Positions 8,247 to 16,567 are shown, counted from the first letter of the stretch. The stretch: DNA of 64,000 bases from Nitrospira sp. CR1.3 (GCA_014055525.1 WIAH01000013.1:1-64000); one strand, 5' to 3'. Numbers and translations: made by a program. Notes: generated by a model not told the origin, from the sequence alone.

Positions 8247-9050
8247 TCAATGCGGCAACATGGTCAGCGCCCCGACCGTCACCATGCCGGCGATCATCAT
8301 GGTGAACTGCCAGACCCCCTTGGCTGCGCCCACCCTGCCGTGGAGACCGGGTACCAAATCTGCCAACCCGATGTAGAGGAAGCTCGCCGCCGCCATACTG
8401 AGGGCATAGGGCACGATCGCTTCGGCATAGCCGAGCCCTCCGTAGGCCGCCACCACACCGGCAAGCGTGCCAAGCCCCGACAAGGTGTTCCACATGAAGG
8501 CCTTCCACCGGGAAAATCCGCTCGACAGCAGGATCGTAAAATCGCTCAGCTCCTGCGGTACTTCATGGCCCAACACCGCAAGCGTTGTGACCAGACCGAG
8601 GCCTGGGGAAGCGACGCAAGCAACTCCAATGGCAATTCCATCCGCCGTGTTGTGGACGGCGTCGCCGATCAGCACGAGCATGCCAGTCTGCTTCGCCATG
8701 CCGCTCGTATGAGCATGGGGAAGGCCATGATCGTGATGGTCTTCCTGGTCATCGCCATGCGAATGGCGCCAGATCACGGTCCATTCCAACACAAAGAACA
8801 GCACCAATCCGGCAAGCAGAGAAATGCCCGCTTCGTAGATCGAAATGTGTTCGAGCGCCTCCGGAATGAGCCCGATGATGGCGGTCGCCAACATCGTTCC
8901 GGTCGCATAACTCAACAGATACGGCATGGCGTGGTGGCGCCAGCCATCGGGGACGAACAACACCGCCGCAGCCGGCACCAACGCGCCCAAACTGCCGAGC
9001 AGCCCCATCAGGACGACGAATCCCCAGGACGATTCGACAGGGAGGCTCAT
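8247..9050 (-). CDS. ZIP-family divalent metal (zinc) transporter
   Basis: Inner-membrane transporter of about 267 residues with eight hydrophobic segments. The two metal-site helices are visible: GDAVHNTADG and GHEVPQELSDF, the signature of the ZIP family. A His/Asp-rich cytoplasmic loop (RHSHGDDQEDHHDHG, about residues 92-110) lies before them and probably binds metal. Start at 9050 is set by the ATGA overlap with the preceding 95-residue gene. Its place in an operon with a Fur-family regulator and two COG0523 GTPases supports zinc uptake, although ZIP proteins can also carry other divalent metals. Confidence 0.9.
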   Translation of the reverse strand: MSLPVESSWGFVVLMGLLGSLGALVPAAAVLFVPDGWRHHAMPYLLSYATGTMLATAIIGLIPEALEHISIYEAGISLLAGLVLFFVLEWTVIWRHSHGDDQEDHHDHGLPHAHTSGMAKQTGMLVLIGDAVHNTADGIAIGVACVASPGLGLVTTLAVLGHEVPQELSDFTILLSSGFSRWKAFMWNTLSGLGTLAGVVAAYGGLGYAEAIVPYALSMAAASFLYIGLADLVPGLHGRVGAAKGVWQFTMMIAGMVTVGALTMLPH

Positions 9051-9334
9051 GGATCGAACTTCTTTCGCGCGTACGCGGCATATCTTTGTTGACAGGGCAC
9101 AGGGTCCCGATTTCCAAGCCAAGCTTCCCAGACCGCGTGATGTGTCACATCGACACCTTCGTCTTTGGCTTCTCGCTGGAGAAACACTTGCAGTTCCATC
9201 AGACAGTCGCTCTCGTCCAAGTCGCCGCCTGGTTCCGCTCGGAGGCCGGTAAGAAGGGAGCGGTAGAGAGACTTGAGCTGCGCCAGATCCCACATGGCTG
9301 CAATACGACCGTCCTCCAATTCGACGATCGGCAT
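9047..9334 (-). CDS. Conserved-looking hypothetical protein, 95 residues
   Basis: Starts MPIVELEDGRIAAMWDLAQL; mostly alpha-helical and acidic, with an interior DESDCLMELQVFLQREAKDEGV stretch and a basic C-terminus (YAAYARKKFDP). No signal peptide or membrane segment. It overlaps the ZIP start by four bases (ATGA) and begins six bases after the moaB-like gene, so it is translated as part of the same operon. I do not recognise a family; its tight coupling suggests a partner of the transporter or of the MoaB-like protein. Confidence 0.65.
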   Translation of the reverse strand: MPIVELEDGRIAAMWDLAQLKSLYRSLLTGLRAEPGGDLDESDCLMELQVFLQREAKDEGVDVTHHAVWEAWLGNRDPVPCQQRYAAYARKKFDP

Positions 9335-9340
9335 CGTAGA

Positions 9341-9886
9341 CTAGTCCTCATGCGGGGGCTGCTCCTGCTTGATTCGCGGGAGCAGCTCGGCCAAGTTGCA
9401 GGGCCTGTGGTTCAGATCGAGCTGCGGCAGGATGATCTTTTCCATTCCCAGCCGGCAGGCGCCGGTGCTTCCAGGAAGCAGGAACACGATGGTGTCACCG
9501 CAGACGCCGGCATCGGCCCGCGACTGAATCGTCGAGGTGCCGATCTCCGCATAGCTGAGCCAGCTAAAGAGTTCGCCGAACCCTGGAATCGGCTTGGTGA
9601 ACAGCGACCGCGCGGCATCGGGAGTGACGTCCCGCTGCGTCACACCGGTCCCGCCCGTCACGATGACGAATTCGACCTTCGGATCCGCCACCCAGGCCGC
9701 GATCATGTCGCGGATCGATTGGAAATCATCCTTGCACATCTTGCGGTCGGCGATCCGGTGTCCGGCTTGCTTGAGGCGATCGACGATCGTGTCCCCGCTC
9801 GTATCGGTTTCCGGCGTCCTGGTGTCGGATACCGTCAGGACGGCCACCGAGACTGCTGAACCGACTTTGGTCGTGCCCGTCGTCAT
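9341..9886 (-). CDS. moaB: MoaB/Mog-type molybdopterin adenylyltransferase
   Basis: 181 residues with the MoCF-biosynthesis fold: [20 protein letters not shown] at the N-terminus, the [18 protein letters not shown] motif near residue 80, and [10 protein letters not shown] and [10 protein letters not shown] downstream, all typical of MoaB/Mog enzymes that activate molybdopterin with AMP. It overlaps the upstream unknown gene by four bases. Its presence deep inside a metal-regulated operon rather than with other moa genes is unusual; it may be a second, repurposed copy. Confidence 0.88.
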   Translation of the reverse strand: MTTGTTKVGSAVSVAVLTVSDTRTPETDTSGDTIVDRLKQAGHRIADRKMCKDDFQSIRDMIAAWVADPKVEFVIVTGGTGVTQRDVTPDAARSLFTKPIPGFGELFSWLSYAEIGTSTIQSRADAGVCGDTIVFLLPGSTGACRLGMEKIILPQLDLNHRPCNLAELLPRIKQEQPPHED

Positions 9887-10230
9887 TCTTTCACCTCCTC
9901 ATACGTCAGCGCGTCGTGCACTGCGGCGCACCAATGCCTGGCCTCTGATAACCGGACAGCCCAGCGTTCCAAACCGTCCTCGTCTCCTGCTTCCGCCAGA
10001 AGATGCCACACGGCATCGGCAAGGGTGACCGCCTCGGCCGCATGCTGCAATCGGCTTAACGACAGGTCGGTGTGTTGAGCCAGATCCCACGCCCGTTGGT
10101 AGAGAATGACGAGTGGAAGCATCGAGGCGGTTCTCGACTCTCCGGCGCCTGCTCGCGCGAAGGAAAGCCTCTCGGCATCGGCTTGGCATCGCGGAGACGG
10201 CCAATCGGAGTCGAACTCTTCTGCGCTCAT
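9883..10230 (-). CDS. Hypothetical protein, 115 residues
   Basis: Predicted soluble helical protein beginning [20 protein letters not shown], with a central [36 protein letters not shown] helical run reminiscent of small HEPN-like or TPR-like bundles, though I cannot assign it. It contains scattered Cys and His but no clear motif. ATGA overlaps at both ends, with the DUF3386 gene and with moaB, place it firmly in the operon. Confidence 0.6.
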   Translation of the reverse strand: MSAEEFDSDWPSPRCQADAERLSFARAGAGESRTASMLPLVILYQRAWDLAQHTDLSLSRLQHAAEAVTLADAVWHLLAEAGDEDGLERWAVRLSEARHWCAAVHDALTYEEVKE

Positions 10231-10940
10231 GACGCCACCCTATGATTTGACAACTCAATCACTCGAGTCCTCACATATCCCTGCTCACCACAGGAAATGC
10301 GCCGGCGGAGCGGCAGCCAGATCCCCTGCACATCGATGTATTCGTTGACGTAGCTTTCCATCCCGATCACGGACTGTCCGTCGAGCGTGAAATAGGTCAT
10401 GACGTAATGACTGGAGTATTGCCGACCGTCCGGAGCCAGATCGTACCGCTCGATGGTATTTACCCGACGTTCGGCCATGGGCGTCAGTCGGCCGATCTGC
10501 GTATATTGCTGGTCCTTGATGCGGTACCAGGAGTCGAGGCGTCCACCGGTCAACAGCACCTTTCGGCCTCGGGGGTGCGGCGTGGCAGGGTTGTCGTCCG
10601 GCTCAAACGAGAGGATGTATTTTCCGTCGCTCTCCTCAAACGGCGAATGGGCCAGGTGCATGCCCTGTGTCCACAACCGTTCCCGCACCCAATCCTGCGT
10701 CTCGGGATCGGCTCCCAGTAGATCGACGATTGTGTCTTTTCGCGGAATCAACATCACGGTTCCCGTGAAGATGCGCCCCTCATCGTTCAGACTCACATGC
10801 GCTCGATATCCGTCGAAACCAGCCGGCCATTTATACATGCGGCTGTGCGCGTCTCTGACTAAGGAGCGCACCGCCGGATCGTCGACCCGCCTGACGTCCT
10901 CTTGCAACACCGGCTTCATTGTTCCGCTGCTAGGCATCAT
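10227..10940 (-). CDS. DUF3386-family protein
   Basis: About 237 residues, soluble. The pattern VRSLVRDAHSRMYKWPAGFDGY, followed by a FTGTVMLIPRKDTIVDLLG block, YILSFEPDDN, DSWYRIKDQQYTQIGR and a late SYVNEYIDVQGIWLPLRRRI, matches what I recall of DUF3386, known mainly from cyanobacteria and other photosynthetic or environmental bacteria, function unknown. The first of two tandem ATGs (10940) has GGAGG five bases upstream and overlaps the CobW-1 stop. Its place between a COG0523 GTPase and MoaB suggests a role in metal or cofactor handling, which is inference. Confidence 0.75.
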   Translation of the reverse strand: MMPSSGTMKPVLQEDVRRVDDPAVRSLVRDAHSRMYKWPAGFDGYRAHVSLNDEGRIFTGTVMLIPRKDTIVDLLGADPETQDWVRERLWTQGMHLAHSPFEESDGKYILSFEPDDNPATPHPRGRKVLLTGGRLDSWYRIKDQQYTQIGRLTPMAERRVNTIERYDLAPDGRQYSSHYVMTYFTLDGQSVIGMESYVNEYIDVQGIWLPLRRRISCGEQGYVRTRVIELSNHRVAS

Positions 10941-11950
10941 GGTCTCCTCCTTCTCTCCCGTCTCCATTGCATGGTCTGACGCGGCGGCCTGACGAGACAA
11001 TCCTCGAGCCCCTTAAGGAAACGCTCCCAGGGCACACGTCGTCCGATCACCACGATCTTCGCCTGCAATTGTTTTGCGCCACTATACGGAGTGATAGAAA
11101 ACGACCCCATAATCCATTGCAGCTCCTGCCACCCATCACGGCCCGGCACCTTGACGAATCCCTTCAACCGGACCACGGACCGTTGAAAGCGCCGGAGCCA
11201 GCCCTCCAGACGATCGGCATTCACCGGCTGTAGAATCTTGAAGCTGCCGCTTTGATAGCCGGCCGCAGAGTCTTTTAGCGCGCCGTTCGGGATCAGTGGA
11301 CTTCGCTGTTTGTCCGGCCCCTGTAGCAACCGATCGATCTGGACCTCGGCATGCGCGGCCCGAACGATCCGTGCCCCGGTATTGGTCAAGCGGATTCGTC
11401 GCTCGACCAAATCCACCTGCCGTTTATCGATCTGATCCAGTTTGTTGAGCACCACTGTATCCGCCTGTTTCAGATGCTCCTCCGCCGTCGACCAATAGGC
11501 GCCCAGTTTTAAGAACCGCGGGGTGTCGACCATGACGATGACCGAGGCTAATGTGCCTTTCGCTTGCCGTGCCGCCAGCGCCTTCTCAACTCCGACCACG
11601 ACCTGGCCGGTGTCCGCCAAGCCTGTGGTTTCGATGAAGAGCGGCGCGCCCTTCGTTTTTTCGATCAGATGCTTGACCTGCTCGCTGAATTCCCCGGACA
11701 GATCGCAACAAATGCAACCGCTCAGCAATGCCTGCAGTTTGACATCCTGCGCGCGCGGATGCTCACGGAGCAGGGCCCCGTCCACATCGATTTCACCAAA
11801 CTCGTTCATTAACACGGCCGGCTTGACGCCGCGATCCAACTCGTGCGCCAAGACCCGCTTCAACAAGGTGGTTTTTCCGCTTCCGAGAAATCCGGCGATC
11901 ACGTAGATCGGTGTGCCTGATTCCCGGCTCTGTACCGCTTTAGTGGGCAT
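10937..11950 (-). CDS. COG0523 (CobW/P47K, ZNG1-like) GTPase, copy 1
   Basis: G3E-family GTPase proposed to deliver metals to target proteins. 337 residues from the ATG at 11950. Walker A GFLGSGKTT is at residues 20-28, the metal-binding GCICC (CxCC at 79-82) follows NEFGEIDVDG, and NKLDQ gives the guanine-specificity motif. The C-terminal CobW domain (about 220-330) carries LKGFVKVPGRDGWQELQW. The downstream DUF3386 ATG overlaps its stop; upstream it overlaps the 92-residue gene by 11 bases. It differs strongly in sequence from copy 2, so the two may serve different clients. Confidence 0.9.
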   Translation of the reverse strand: MPTKAVQSRESGTPIYVIAGFLGSGKTTLLKRVLAHELDRGVKPAVLMNEFGEIDVDGALLREHPRAQDVKLQALLSGCICCDLSGEFSEQVKHLIEKTKGAPLFIETTGLADTGQVVVGVEKALAARQAKGTLASVIVMVDTPRFLKLGAYWSTAEEHLKQADTVVLNKLDQIDKRQVDLVERRIRLTNTGARIVRAAHAEVQIDRLLQGPDKQRSPLIPNGALKDSAAGYQSGSFKILQPVNADRLEGWLRRFQRSVVRLKGFVKVPGRDGWQELQWIMGSFSITPYSGAKQLQAKIVVIGRRVPWERFLKGLEDCLVRPPRQTMQWRRERRRRP

Positions 11951-12218
11951 GGTGATGCTCCTCTCCCCTGGCAAGCCCCTCGACATCCGAACGGGAAATC
12001 TCGGCCGCCGGCTTATGGATCTTGTGCTGTGTCGTCTTGCCCGGGCCATCGAGCAACGCGATGACGGTTTCAATGGGCGGACAACCGGGCTCGCGGCATT
12101 CCAATTCCGTGACCATGATCATTGTCTCGTCGGACAGCGTCCATGCGGCGCGAGCCCATGTCTTGATGCGCTCGGACTGCTCCAGATCAATCGCGCGTTG
12201 GCCGCCAAAGAGATTCAT
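11940..12218 (-). CDS. Small conserved protein with His-rich C-terminus, partner of CobW
   Basis: 92 residues from ATG 12218 (GGAGAGC upstream). Contains MVTELECREPGCPPIETVIALL followed by KIHKPAAEISRSDV and ending in GEEHHHAH. Similar small proteins with the CxEPGCPP and KIHKP motifs are, to my knowledge, found beside COG0523 genes in many Proteobacteria. The two Cys of CREPGC and the terminal His cluster could bind a metal. It sits between the WD40 gene and CobW-1 with an 11-base overlap, suggesting direct cooperation with that GTPase. Confidence 0.75.
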   Translation of the reverse strand: MNLFGGQRAIDLEQSERIKTWARAAWTLSDETMIMVTELECREPGCPPIETVIALLDGPGKTTQHKIHKPAAEISRSDVEGLARGEEHHHAH

Positions 12219-12219
12219 G

Positions 12220-13281
12220 TCAGCTCTCCAAGCCCTCGACTGAATAGAGTGAGACAACGCCATCGGTCCCACCGGTCGCGAGCCATGCGCCCTTCGGGCT
12301 CCAAGCGACACACGACAGTCCGCCGTTCCTGTTCGCTTCCTGACTCAACAATGGTTTCGATTCCTGCGGCTCCCAGAAGCAAAGCAGCCCGTCTTCCCCC
12401 GCCGTTGCGATCAGCGACCGTGACGGGTGACAGGCAATTTCTCGAATCCATCCCAAATGCCCTTTGAAGAGACGGCCGCCAGTTCCTTCAAACTTCTTCA
12501 TGTTCCAGGCCACCATCGCCGGGCCCGAAGCGGTGAAGAGATTCAATCCCTGGTGGTCGAACCGCACCGACGTGACCTTCATGGGGTATCCGGACATATG
12601 CCAGTTTTGTTGATTCTCGGTGCGGAAGAGATGCACGGAGCCGTCGAGATTGCCGGACGCGAGATAGGCCCCGGATGGGCTTACCGCGATCGAGAGGAGC
12701 GCTCCGTCATACGGAAACGCACGAAGCGGCTTGTCCTTCCCGACCTGCCAGAGCCAGGCCCCTCGGTAGCAGGCAGAGACGAGGCCTTCGCCGCGCGGCA
12801 TCCAGGCCAGGGCCGAGATCGTAGTCTTGTGCGGTGGCAGCCCTGTGGTCGATCGAGGAGCATCGCCTTCAGATATCTTCCAGAGACACAAGACCTTCCC
12901 TGCGGATGCCGCCAGCGTCTCGCCATCTGGCGACCAGGCAAGATGCTCAACCCAGTCGCGCTGCTCGCCGACCGTCAAGATCGCCCGCTCTTCGCCGGAT
13001 TTGGCGTTCCAGAGCCTGACCACGCCATCCTGCCCTCCGGTGGCCAGTTCAGACCGTTTCGGATGCCATGCCAACGTGAGAGCGGACTGCTGGTGCCCCC
13101 TGAGGCGAATCTCCGATCTGAAGGAGGGAACTTCCCATACTGCTACCTGCCCCGATGCGGCACAAGCTGCAAGCTGAGCCCCATCCCCCGAAAATGCCAC
13201 ACGATGAACGTAGTCGTCGAGCCTGGCATACCCGATCGATCCCAAGGAGACAGTCGGCTTGCGTTTTGCTAGACGAGGCAC
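12220..13281 (-). CDS. WD40 repeat beta-propeller protein
   Basis: 353 residues made of about seven WD40-like blades; recurrent patterns are [13 protein letters not shown]...[44 protein letters not shown] and [24 protein letters not shown]. No signal peptide, so cytoplasmic. It lies between the two COG0523 GTPases, overlapping the end of CobW-2 by 13 bases. A propeller is a typical protein-interaction platform; a scaffold for metal transfer to client proteins is plausible but not shown by sequence. Confidence 0.9.
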   Translation of the reverse strand: MPRLAKRKPTVSLGSIGYARLDDYVHRVAFSGDGAQLAACAASGQVAVWEVPSFRSEIRLRGHQQSALTLAWHPKRSELATGGQDGVVRLWNAKSGEERAILTVGEQRDWVEHLAWSPDGETLAASAGKVLCLWKISEGDAPRSTTGLPPHKTTISALAWMPRGEGLVSACYRGAWLWQVGKDKPLRAFPYDGALLSIAVSPSGAYLASGNLDGSVHLFRTENQQNWHMSGYPMKVTSVRFDHQGLNLFTASGPAMVAWNMKKFEGTGGRLFKGHLGWIREIACHPSRSLIATAGEDGLLCFWEPQESKPLLSQEANRNGGLSCVAWSPKGAWLATGGTDGVVSLYSVEGLES

Positions 13282-14240
13282 GAGCGAAACCCCCTCGTCA
13301 ACGCGCCGCGATCGAGATCCTTTCCGATGAAGACCAATTGATTATTGCGCGTCTCTCCCGATTTCCACAGTCGATCGGCCTTGCCGTCGAACAACATGTG
13401 CACGCCCTGAAAGACGAATCGATGATCTTGGCCCTCCACATTGAGAATACCCTTCATACGGTAAATGTTGGTTCCCATCGTCGACAGAACTTCGCGGAAC
13501 CAGTCGTTGACTTTGCTTTCGTCAACCTTCCCCTCTTCGACCAGCGCCACGGAAAAGACGCTGGGATCGTGCTGGTGCACGTCCTCTCCAAGAAAGGTCG
13601 GGTCGATCTCCAGCTTGCGGCTGAGATCGAAAGCGCCGATGTTCAGCAGCCGGTTGATTTCAACCTGGGCATCTTTCGTCCAATGGATCTTCGCCATCAC
13701 GTTGATGGCCCGGATACGCGCCTCCAGCTTGTCGACATCGGCCGCCGGCACCAGATCGATCTTGTTGAGGAGAATCACGTCGGCAAAGGCGATCTGTTCC
13801 TTGGCCTCCGGACTCTTATCGAGATGCTCCCAGATATGCTTCGAATCCACGACTGTGACGATCCCGTCGAGCAGGAGCCGGCGCTTCATCTCGTCGTCGA
13901 CGAAGAAGGTCTGGGCGACCGGCGCCGGATCGGCCAAACCGGTCGTCTCGATCACCATGTAATCGAAGCGGTCTTTGCGCTTGAGCAGATTGCCGATGAT
14001 GCGAATCAAATCCCCCCGCACCGTGCAGCAGATGCAGCCGTTGTTCATCTCAAAGATCTCTTCATCAGCGCCGATCACCAGCTGATTGTCGATGCCGACC
14101 TCGCCAAATTCGTTGACGATGACAGCAACACGCTTTCCATGCTCGGTCGTTAAGATCCGGTTCAACAGCGTGGTCTTGCCTGCACCGAGAAATCCCGTCA
14201 GCACCGTGACGGGGACCAGTTCCTGTTCGACGGTCGGCAT
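13269..14240 (-). CDS. COG0523 (CobW/P47K, ZNG1-like) GTPase, copy 2
   Basis: 323 residues from the ATG at 14240, which has AGGAGG four bases upstream. Walker [10 protein letters not shown] at residues 16-24, NEFGEVGID, metal-binding CxCC at 69-72 within [22 protein letters not shown], and LLNKIDL for guanine recognition. The C-terminal domain contains a [11 protein letters not shown] stretch and [28 protein letters not shown], typical of the larger CobW group. A 187-base leader separates it from the preceding gene, much longer than other gaps in the operon, and holds an inverted repeat. Confidence 0.93.
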   Translation of the reverse strand: MPTVEQELVPVTVLTGFLGAGKTTLLNRILTTEHGKRVAVIVNEFGEVGIDNQLVIGADEEIFEMNNGCICCTVRGDLIRIIGNLLKRKDRFDYMVIETTGLADPAPVAQTFFVDDEMKRRLLLDGIVTVVDSKHIWEHLDKSPEAKEQIAFADVILLNKIDLVPAADVDKLEARIRAINVMAKIHWTKDAQVEINRLLNIGAFDLSRKLEIDPTFLGEDVHQHDPSVFSVALVEEGKVDESKVNDWFREVLSTMGTNIYRMKGILNVEGQDHRFVFQGVHMLFDGKADRLWKSGETRNNQLVFIGKDLDRGALTRGFRSCLV

Positions 14241-14280
14241 AACTCCTCCTTTGAAATAGCTCACAGCGGTCGCCACACAT

Positions 14281-14396
14281 CCTCTGCAGGAGAGGACCGG
14301 ACACCTCTCACCGCGAGTACGGAGAACAGCCCAACCCCTTGAGCGCCCGCCCGACAGGAGGACGAACGGGCCGCGCCCGACCCTCTCCTGCACAGG
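14281..14396 (-). promoter_or_regulatory. Inverted repeat in the leader of CobW-2
   Basis: The arms CCTCTGCAGGAGAGG (14281-14295) and CCTCTCCTGCACAGG (14382-14396) are reverse complements with one mismatch, enclosing 86 bases that contain further GC-rich complementarity. The structure ends about 40 bases before the CobW-2 start, in the only long gap of the operon. It could be an internal terminator/attenuator, an RNA processing site or a regulatory fold. Confidence 0.4.
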
Positions 14397-14427
14397 ATAT
14401 CTGGCGGTAAGACAACCGGCGAATGGA

Positions 14428-14748
14428 TCAGATGTGGACGGGAGGACCGCGGGACGGATCGACAAAGAGCGTGAGGGAACGGAGTGAAGATTTGAACTGC
14501 ACGACAAGCGGAGCGTGATGCTCCGCAACGATGAGATGACCAGGTGCGGATTGAAGCGAAGTCCCGGCTACGTGGTCGAGCCAGGCGCAGATGTCGGAAT
14601 CGCTGTGGTGCGAATCGGTAGGCAGAGCAAGTTCATGTTGAATGAGGACCGGGTTGAGCAGGAGGGCCAGCGCGAGGTAGGCAGCGGCGAGACCCGCCCG
14701 GATCGGAACAGATGAAGAGAAAATTCCTACTGGCATTGCGGGCACCAT
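14428..14748 (-). CDS. Small secreted DUF2946-like protein (copy A), next to the Fur-family regulator
   Basis: About 106 residues: hydrophobic N-terminal segment ([18 protein letters not shown]), then [25 protein letters not shown], a [10 protein letters not shown] stretch and a C-terminal PSRGPP. It parallels copies at 2671 and 5462. The coding region overlaps the end of the regulator gene by about 22 bases; ATG at 14748 or 14736 are both possible, neither with a strong ribosome binding site. The His/Asp cluster and the context support a periplasmic metal-related role, by inference. Confidence 0.62.
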   Translation of the reverse strand: MVPAMPVGIFSSSVPIRAGLAAAYLALALLLNPVLIQHELALPTDSHHSDSDICAWLDHVAGTSLQSAPGHLIVAEHHAPLVVQFKSSLRSLTLFVDPSRGPPVHI

Positions 14749-15143
14749 CCGAAGAATTCCAAAGCATGATCATCGACGGAAAATCTTGTCCGCTGCTCGA
14801 CAAGGGCGGTGAGCTTCTTCAGTGGGCAGAGCATCAAATCAACGATCCGTCCGCAGCCTCGGCATTGAATGTGATGGTGGTGCTCGCGTCCGTAACGCAC
14901 TTCATAACGCATTTGGCCTTCAAAAAGCCCGACAGGAGTGACCAACCCCAGTTCCTGAAGCATCGCGATATTCCGATACACGGTGACCAGATCGACGGGC
15001 GACTTGGATTTTCTTAAGCGGCCATGCACGGCCGAGGCTGTGATCGGTAAGGGACTTCGCTCAAGCACATCGAGGATCGCCCTTCGAGGCTTCGTCAGCT
15101 TCTTTCCCCCGGCCTTCAAACTATCGAGAATCGAATCCGCCAT
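14727..15143 (-). CDS. zur: Fur-family metalloregulator, probably Zur
   Basis: 138 residues with the Fur fold: winged helix with LTKPRRAILDVL and the VYRNIAMLQELGLV recognition region (about 15-68), a hinge, then a metal-rich dimerisation domain. HHHHIQCRGCG supplies sensory His residues and the first CxxC (Cys94/Cys97); the C-terminal WCPQCQ gives the second (Cys134/Cys137), together a structural zinc site. The operon it heads has a ZIP transporter, COG0523 GTPases and, in a linked operon, zinc-sparing ribosomal proteins, so zinc is the most likely co-repressor; Fur or Mur type cannot be ruled out from sequence. A TGCAA-N5-TTGCA site 20 bases before the start suggests autoregulation. Confidence 0.85.
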   Translation of the reverse strand: MADSILDSLKAGGKKLTKPRRAILDVLERSPLPITASAVHGRLRKSKSPVDLVTVYRNIAMLQELGLVTPVGLFEGQMRYEVRYGREHHHHIQCRGCGRIVDLMLCPLKKLTALVEQRTRFSVDDHALEFFGWCPQCQ

Positions 15144-15162
15144 GTGGTCAACCGCGCATCAT

Positions 15163-15177
15163 TGCAATTGAGTTGCA
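15163..15177. promoter_or_regulatory. Second Zur-like site, between zur and tatD
   Basis: TGCAA (15163-15167), spacer TTGAG, TTGCA (15173-15177): the same core and spacing as the perfect palindrome at 6059-6085, but with shorter symmetric arms. It lies 20 bases upstream of the regulator's start codon, and about 90 bases upstream of the divergent tatD gene. Confidence 0.6.
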
Positions 15178-15267
15178 TTTACCATTCCGCTGGCGAGCAT
15201 GTCAAGATCGGAGTTGCCCGGACATCCTCTCGTCACTGTCGTGTCAAGCATGGTAGGATCGACTCCT

Positions 15268-16047
15268 ATGCTCATTGATACTCATACCCACCTCGACGAT
15301 CCCCGTTACAACGATGATCGCGACGCGATGATCGCTCGCGCGCGGGAGACCGGAGTCGACTCGTTCGTGACGATCGGCTGCGACCTCTCGACCAGCCAAG
15401 CGGCCGTCTCGCTGGCGGATCGGTACGCATTCGTGTATGCCTCGGTCGGCGTGCACCCGCACGAGGCCAAGCACATCGAGGAGGGATGGTACGACGAGTT
15501 CCGGCGCATGGCCAAGAACAAGAAAGTTGTCGCGTACGGCGAAATCGGCCTCGACTATCACTACAATCACTCCTCCCCCAAACAGCAGCGCGACCGATTC
15601 AGGGAGCAGATACAGCTCGCGCGCGAACTGCAACTCCCCGTGGTGATTCACACGAGAGAGGCGCAAGCGGACACGATTGCGATCTTGAGAGAGGAGAGGG
15701 CGTCAGAGATCGGCGGGGTCTTTCACTGCTTCTCGGGGGATGCCTGGCTGGCGAAAGATGCGCTGGACCTGGGATTCTACCTGTCGTTTTCGGGGATTCT
15801 GACGTTCCAGAATGCGACCATGCTGCGCGATATCGCGAGAAACACGCCGCTGGACCGCCTGCTCATCGAAACCGACTGTCCATATCTCACACCCGTGCCG
15901 CATCGAGGAAAACGCAATGAGCCGGCCTACGTCGCCCATGTCGCCAAACAGTTGGCTGCCCTCCACGCCAACGGGCGCGAGCTGCCTCTGGCAGACATCG
16001 AGCGGATCACGACCGACAACGCGAAACGGCTCTTCAAAATCGCTTGA
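15268..16047 (+). CDS. tatD: TatD-family metal-dependent hydrolase/DNase
   Basis: 259 residues from ATG 15268. Family signatures: MLIDTHTHLDDPRY at the N-terminus with the first metal His pair, VGVHPHEAK, GEIGLDYHY, VVIHTREA, GVFHCFSGD, and LLIETDCPYLTP. Metal-dependent phosphodiesterase of the TIM-barrel amidohydrolase superfamily, acting on DNA or D-aminoacyl substrates in known members. An earlier in-frame start at 15199 would add residues absent from the family. Its end overlaps the convergent NYN gene by 14 bases. Confidence 0.93.
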   Translation: MLIDTHTHLDDPRYNDDRDAMIARARETGVDSFVTIGCDLSTSQAAVSLADRYAFVYASVGVHPHEAKHIEEGWYDEFRRMAKNKKVVAYGEIGLDYHYNHSSPKQQRDRFREQIQLARELQLPVVIHTREAQADTIAILREERASEIGGVFHCFSGDAWLAKDALDLGFYLSFSGILTFQNATMLRDIARNTPLDRLLIETDCPYLTPVPHRGKRNEPAYVAHVAKQLAALHANGRELPLADIERITTDNAKRLFKIA

Positions 16048-16567
16048 GTTGCCGGCTCCGCTGTCGTTGGGACTTCGGCAGCTTTCGAGGATTCCCTTTT
16101 TTGTCTGGGCCGCGCCTCGGCCTCAATTCATCATTCTGATCCAATTCCTTGTGCGGGACCGGTCCAACGCCGCCGGCCAGCATCTCTAGTTTTCCGGAGA
16201 ACTCCTGCGCGCTCATTACAAAGGCCCCGTGCGACCTGGCCGTCGAGACGATCTCATGATCTGAGCTCACGACGGCGCAGTCTGATCCGTACTCCCGCGC
16301 GAGGCGCTGAATCACCTGATCGGCCCGCTCCCCTCTTTTCGAATAGATCACCTGGACTCCCAGCCGATGTTCCCTCCCTTCACATGGCGCACCCTGTTGC
16401 CACCCGTCGAAGACCACTGTCAGCGCATGCCCTTTCCGCCGGCGGTAGGCCGCCAGCTCTCTGAGCAATGCCTCCCTCACAGCTTCCGAGTGACGGCCGC
16501 CACTGCCGTTGATTCTCTCGATGACGGCCAGCAGATTGTAGCCATCGATGATCAGATGCGTCGCCAT
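16034..16567 (-). CDS. YacP-like NYN-domain ribonuclease
   Basis: 177 residues, a PIN-like nuclease fold: N-terminal HLIIDGYNLL with the first acidic residue, LTVVFDGWQ, SKRGERADQVIQRLAREYGSDCAVVSSDHEI with the further acidic metal-binding residues, and a highly basic C-terminal tail (KKGNPRKLPKSQRQRSRQ). YacP/Rae1-type proteins cleave mRNA on ribosomes in Firmicutes; here the RNA target is unknown. Convergent with tatD. Confidence 0.85.
   Translation of the reverse strand: MATHLIIDGYNLLAVIERINGSGGRHSEAVREALLRELAAYRRRKGHALTVVFDGWQQGAPCEGREHRLGVQVIYSKRGERADQVIQRLAREYGSDCAVVSSDHEIVSTARSHGAFVMSAQEFSGKLEMLAGGVGPVPHKELDQNDELRPRRGPDKKGNPRKLPKSQRQRSRQLKRF

Noticed and set aside
11064..11078. TGCAA-N5-TTGCG site resembling the Zur box
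   Set aside because: It lies inside the COG0523 copy 1 coding sequence, lacks an exact second half and has no promoter context.
14241..14528. Extended N-terminus of COG0523 copy 2
   Set aside because: The frame stays open upstream, but the added residues are not family-like and a strong AGGAGG marks the start at 14240.
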